Origin: Phycisphaerae bacterium
GTDB taxonomy: Bacteria > Planctomycetota > Phycisphaerae > UBA1845
DNA: 64,000 nucleotides
NCBI GenBank assembly: GCA_029260075.1
Contig: JAJDDY010000023.1
Coordinates: 274,083-338,082 of the forward strand
Reading direction: 5' to 3'
The position numbers and the translations under genes are program-made. The notes beneath the pieces are model-generated. The model ran no database searches. It saw only the letters and a program-made list of their open reading frames with translations, and was not told the DNA's origin. Shown here piece by piece: positions 61,070 through 64,000 of the stretch; within the stretch, counting starts at the first letter, position 1, and each line of letters starts with the position of its first letter.

Positions 61070-62482
61070 CTATACCTTCGTCGCTTGCCACCTGCCGCCG
61101 ACGTATCTGACGGTGGACGCCAGTGCGCGCCAGGTCATGTCGCCGAACATGCCGAACCAGGCGCCGGTTAGGCCGCCGCCTCGGACGATGCCGAAGTAGT
61201 ACCCTGCGGAGACGCGGATGGTTACGCCCACTATGGTAATCATCATAGGATACCTCGTGTCGCCCGCGCCGCGCATTCCCCATATGAACACAATGGAGAC
61301 GGCCATGAATGGTTGCAGGACTGCGAGTATTCGGAATGGGGAAGTTCCCATACTGCGCACGAGCGGGTCTGTGCTCATTTGCTCGTATATGAATCCGGCG
61401 CCAAAGTAGAAGAAGGCGGCCACTACGATCGCCAGCGCTCCGCATTGCAATGCGGCTGCATAGCCGGCGCGTTTCGCTCGATCGGGTACGCCGGCGCCCA
61501 ATGATTGACCGATCATTGTCGCTGCGGCCGTGCCCCATGCTACGGCCGGCAAATAGGTGAGTGCTTCTACTCGAACGGCGATGATGTGCGCCGCGAGAGC
61601 CGCTTGACCGGCTGCCCCTTCGGCCACGCGCGTGACAATGGCCAATAGGGCGAAGTGTCCGGACCAGAGGATCGCACCATCCACGGCGGCCGGCGCGCCG
61701 ATTTGTAGAATCCGTTTCACGCGCGACCAGACTACGCGTAGCTCGGCGCGGCGCAGGATCAATCCGGATCGGCCGCGTACGAGAATGAGGATCATCAACA
61801 ATCCGCCCACCGTCCGTGCGGCCACAGTCCCGGTCACGATGCCCACGACACCCATGTCGAACACGAGTACGAGAAGGGTGGAAGAGATGATGTTGACGCT
61901 GTTGATGATCGCGAAGAGCACCATGGGGGTACGCATGTCGCCCACGCCGCGCAGGGCGGCGCATCCGACCAGTGTGATGCTCATGAAAATGTGCCCGTAG
62001 GCATCGATGCGAAGGTACCTTACGGTGATGTCGTAGGCTTCGCCGGTCATGCCCATCGCCCGGCCGATTTGAGGTGCGAGGTTGTAGAGCACCATCAGCA
62101 GAACGACGCCGAGGACAATCGACAGTACGAAGGATTGGTTGGCGTCTCGATTAGCTTCCTCGTGCTCGCCGCCTCCGGTGTGGCGCGAGACCAGCGCTGT
62201 CGTACCCGTACCGACCAGCATGACGATCATGGACGCGAGCCAGCCGACGTAGGCGCCCAAGCCCACCGCGGATGTTGACACCGCGCTGATGCGACCGGCT
62301 AACCACGTATCGAAAAGTCCGACCATCGTATTGAGGGCTTGCTCGCCGAGGACCGGAAGGGCGAGGATAAGCAGCGTTCGGCCGATTGGTCCGGATGTTA
62401 CGGGAGAGGGTGAGGGCGTACCGGCGAGCGGCGGGTTCGTGTTGGAACCGGTCGGTGGCTTGGATGTCATCACGTTGCTCAT
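61070..62482 (-). CDS. MATE-family multidrug/Na+ exporter
   Basis: 470 residues from MSNVMTSKPPTGSNTNPPLA. After a Pro/Thr-rich N-terminus come about twelve helices: IGRTLLILALPVLGEQALNT, TWLAGRISAVSTSAVGLGAY, GTGTTALVSRHTGGGE, SFVLSIVLGVVLLMVLYNLA, GHIFMSITLVGCAALRGVGD and others. The pair CAALRGVGDMRTPM and WGMRGAGDTRYPMM are the two homologous halves' signatures. It exports cationic drugs or metabolites using Na+ or H+. Next gene (AraC type) may regulate it. Substrate unknown. Confidence 0.93.
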   Translation of the reverse strand: MSNVMTSKPPTGSNTNPPLAGTPSPSPVTSGPIGRTLLILALPVLGEQALNTMVGLFDTWLAGRISAVSTSAVGLGAYVGWLASMIVMLVGTGTTALVSRHTGGGEHEEANRDANQSFVLSIVLGVVLLMVLYNLAPQIGRAMGMTGEAYDITVRYLRIDAYGHIFMSITLVGCAALRGVGDMRTPMVLFAIINSVNIISSTLLVLVFDMGVVGIVTGTVAARTVGGLLMILILVRGRSGLILRRAELRVVWSRVKRILQIGAPAAVDGAILWSGHFALLAIVTRVAEGAAGQAALAAHIIAVRVEALTYLPAVAWGTAAATMIGQSLGAGVPDRAKRAGYAAALQCGALAIVVAAFFYFGAGFIYEQMSTDPLVRSMGTSPFRILAVLQPFMAVSIVFIWGMRGAGDTRYPMMITIVGVTIRVSAGYYFGIVRGGGLTGAWFGMFGDMTWRALASTVRYVGGRWQATKV

Positions 62483-62696
62483 TCGCGTATTGTTAGCAGG
62501 TAGCGGCGCGTACGGATACGGGTTTTGTGAGAACCCGGAGGAATCGAGTTTTGCACGCCGGCCACGTTGAAGCGACGACGGGTCGATTTGTAACCGCTGC
62601 GCGGCTGGATATACTGAGCGTCGCAAGCCGTGGAGAATGGCTTGGCAGGCTCCGTCGCGTCGGCGGGTCGGTTGAAGCCATCACAAGGGAGATCGA

Positions 62697-63866
62697 ATGA
62701 CGGTCGATGCAGCAAGCTCAGCCCAGCATCAGGTGGCGCCGAAGAATACCCTTAGTGCGGTGGCGCAAGCGGGCGGCGTGGTCGTTCTGGTGCTCCGCGT
62801 GCTGTTTGTCCTGGCGCTCGGCGCCGTAGGGTGGACCCTAGCGAACGCTCTCCGTGAGCAGGAACTTCAAGGCGCCGAGGGCATCGGTCAGTTCGGTGGC
62901 GAACTCATTGCAGGTTTCCTCGTGGCCGCGGTGACGGTCATCGCGCTCGACGTCTTCTTCATTCCCAGAAAATCGCTCGCGGCGATCTCGGGCGTGTTCT
63001 TCGGGCTGGTCGTGGGCATGGTCGTGGCCTACGGGATGTCTCTGGTCATCGATTTGATCGCGGGAACGCACTTGCAAGGGGATCTAACGCAGACGCAGAT
63101 TGCGGTCGTTACGTCGATCAAAATCGGGATCGGCGTCATCTGTTGCTACCTCGCGGTCAGCTTCGTTCTTCAAACCAAAGACGATATTCGATTTGTCATT
63201 CCTTACGTCGAGTTCGCCAAAGATACGAAAGGTGGACGACCGCTCATTCTGGATACGTCGGTCATTGTCGACGGGCGCATCGCCGACGTGTCCGACACGC
63301 ATGTGATCGAATCCGAACTGATCGTCCCGAGGTTTGTGCTACAAGAGTTGCAGACCATCGCGGACAGCTCGGACAAGCTCAAACGCATTCGCGGGCGGCG
63401 CGGGCTCGATATGCTGAACAAACTGCAGGGCAACCATAACATCGATATACAAATCATCGAGGTGGCGCCGGAGCGAAGTGCCCCGGATGCCGGCGTCGAT
63501 GAGATGCTGGTGGACCTGGCGCTTCAGATGGGCGGCAAAGTCGCGACAACAGACTACAACCTGAACAAGATCGCCCAACTGCGTGGCGTCACGGTGATCA
63601 ATATCAACGATCTGGCCAACGCGCTCAAGCCTGTCGTGCTGCCCGGTGAAGGGCTGTTGGTCAAGATCGTTAAGCCGGGCGAAGAAGCGGGGCAGGGCGT
63701 AGGATATTTGGATGATGGAACAATGGTCGTTGCGGAGGGCACGCGCGACCGAATCGGCGAAACGGTGGAGTTGGCTGTCACCAGTGTTCTGCAGACGTCG
63801 GCTGGGCGAATGATATTTGGTCGGCTGGAGGGTACGGCACCGACCGAGCGTCGAAGAGGGCACTAG
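62697..63866 (+). CDS. Membrane-bound PIN-TRAM domain protein (YacL-like)
   Basis: 389 residues. Four helices in the first 170 residues (VVVLVLRVLFVLALGAVGWT, LIAGFLVAAVTVIALDVFFI, AAISGVFFGLVVGMVVAYGM, IKIGIGVICCYLAVSFVLQT), then a PIN nuclease domain: LILDTSVIVDGRIADV (first Asp), FVLQELQTIAD (Glu) and VATTDYNLNKIA (Asp), and a TRAM RNA-binding domain (EGLLVKIVKPGEEAGQGVGY, MVVAEGTRDRIG). The YacL family is of unknown role, possibly RNA cleavage. The TAG stop is formed by the TA target and G of the adjacent IS630 element. GGGAG lies five bases before the ATG. Confidence 0.9.
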   Translation: MTVDAASSAQHQVAPKNTLSAVAQAGGVVVLVLRVLFVLALGAVGWTLANALREQELQGAEGIGQFGGELIAGFLVAAVTVIALDVFFIPRKSLAAISGVFFGLVVGMVVAYGMSLVIDLIAGTHLQGDLTQTQIAVVTSIKIGIGVICCYLAVSFVLQTKDDIRFVIPYVEFAKDTKGGRPLILDTSVIVDGRIADVSDTHVIESELIVPRFVLQELQTIADSSDKLKRIRGRRGLDMLNKLQGNHNIDIQIIEVAPERSAPDAGVDEMLVDLALQMGGKVATTDYNLNKIAQLRGVTVININDLANALKPVVLPGEGLLVKIVKPGEEAGQGVGYLDDGTMVVAEGTRDRIGETVELAVTSVLQTSAGRMIFGRLEGTAPTERRRGH

Positions 63867-64000
63867 TGCTTTGTCACAGCTAAGAATTAGGGTTATCGTA
63901 TTCCTTGTTCTTGAGGTTTTGGGAAGACAAGGAGGTCGCCCGATGCAGAAGAAGTATATCGTTCGATTGAGTAAAGAGGAGCGTGGGATCCTAAGAGCGG
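63864..64000 (+). mobile_element. IS630-family element, left end (cut by window edge)
   Basis: Begins TAGTGCTTTGTCACAGCTAA and continues AGAATTAGGGTTATCG. The TA is the target duplication typical of the IS630/Tc1-mariner group. The transposase start lies 79 bases in. The right end is outside the window. The terminal 19 bases equal those of copy B. Confidence 0.75.
63943..64000 (+). CDS. IS630-family transposase, N-terminal fragment
   Basis: Partial: the translation is MQKKYIVRLSKEERGILRA. Such a start (K-K-Y-I-V-x-L-x-x-E-E-R) is typical of the HTH region of IS630-type transposases. AAGGAGG lies seven bases before the ATG. The catalytic DDE part lies beyond the window, so whether the element is intact is unknown. 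Confidence 0.65.
   Translation, partial: MQKKYIVRLSKEERGILRA

Overview
The window reads as a moderately GC-rich chromosome segment of a Planctomycetota bacterium, perhaps Phycisphaerae-like (class inferred, not proven). Signs are: zinc ribbons of the type C-x2-CGY-x-L-x-x-LP-x-CPECG on membrane proteins, a HYExAFE-family protein, an IPTL-CTERM surface protein with Chlamydia-like Pmp repeats, FG-GAP/EF-hand lipoproteins, a PknB-like kinase with DMG in place of DFG, duplicated groEL genes, and dense families of intergenic palindromes. Most genes are single-copy housekeeping genes.

Layout. 0.1-6.4 kb: a FliN-like SpoA protein, cca and rsmD (overlapping, minus), a YkgJ-type cysteine-cluster protein, a secreted protein, the HYExAFE protein, a 58-residue Flp pilin (minus), a cold-shock protein and trpF. 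6.6-16.4 kb: secreted or cell-surface proteins (FG-GAP lipoprotein, Pmp-repeat/IPTL-CTERM protein, sulfatase-like lipoprotein), plus a HEPN-like protein divergent from a Ski2-like helicase. 16.7-25.2 kb: folD, valS, a membrane protein, tRNA-Leu(UAG), aroC, yjbQ and a Fur-family regulator. 25.9-30.6 kb: a four-cluster ferredoxin, an AlgX-like SGNH protein, a secreted protein and a membrane-anchored Ser/Thr kinase. 30.8-35.7 kb (minus): rpmA-obg-coaX-mnmE-like, preceded by a secreted protein and a GNAT acetyltransferase. 36.3-44.6 kb (plus): groEL1-groES-groEL2-dnaJ-grpE-fmdB-like-yacG-ribH-nusB-ftsY, joining chaperones, riboflavin synthesis, antitermination and membrane targeting. 45-56.7 kb: zinc-ribbon and DUF4190 membrane proteins, tpx, a large FG-GAP protein, a heavy-metal P-type ATPase, tdk, pyrK, a zinc-ribbon membrane protein and a NicO/UreH-like metal transporter. 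56.9-64 kb: a membrane/zinc-ribbon/degenerate WaaP-kinase/SCP2 fusion, DUF4287-DUF5655 and DUF1761 proteins, an AraC regulator, a MATE exporter, a PIN-TRAM protein and the left end of an IS630-family element cut by the window edge.

The strongest non-genic signal is repetitive DNA. About ten elements of roughly 150 bp, bounded by TA plus GTGCTTTGTCA-like ends and carrying an inner palindrome (CCGCGACCGTRAGGGAGCGG), share 19 identical terminal bases with the IS630 element at the right edge, so they look like its non-autonomous (MITE-like) derivatives. In three genes (the YkgJ-type gene, rpmA and the PIN-TRAM gene) the element's TA lies inside the stop codon. Other families are a REP-like hairpin (GTGGCACCGGCTTCCAGCCG, seven copies), a 172-bp repeat (two copies), and a purine-rich GGGACGGAGGGA repeat that makes an in-frame insertion in valS and flanks the ends of yjbQ and fur.

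No CRISPR array, rRNA, prophage or antibiotic-resistance cassette was seen. The most unusual protein is the four-part fusion at 56.9-58.6 kb.
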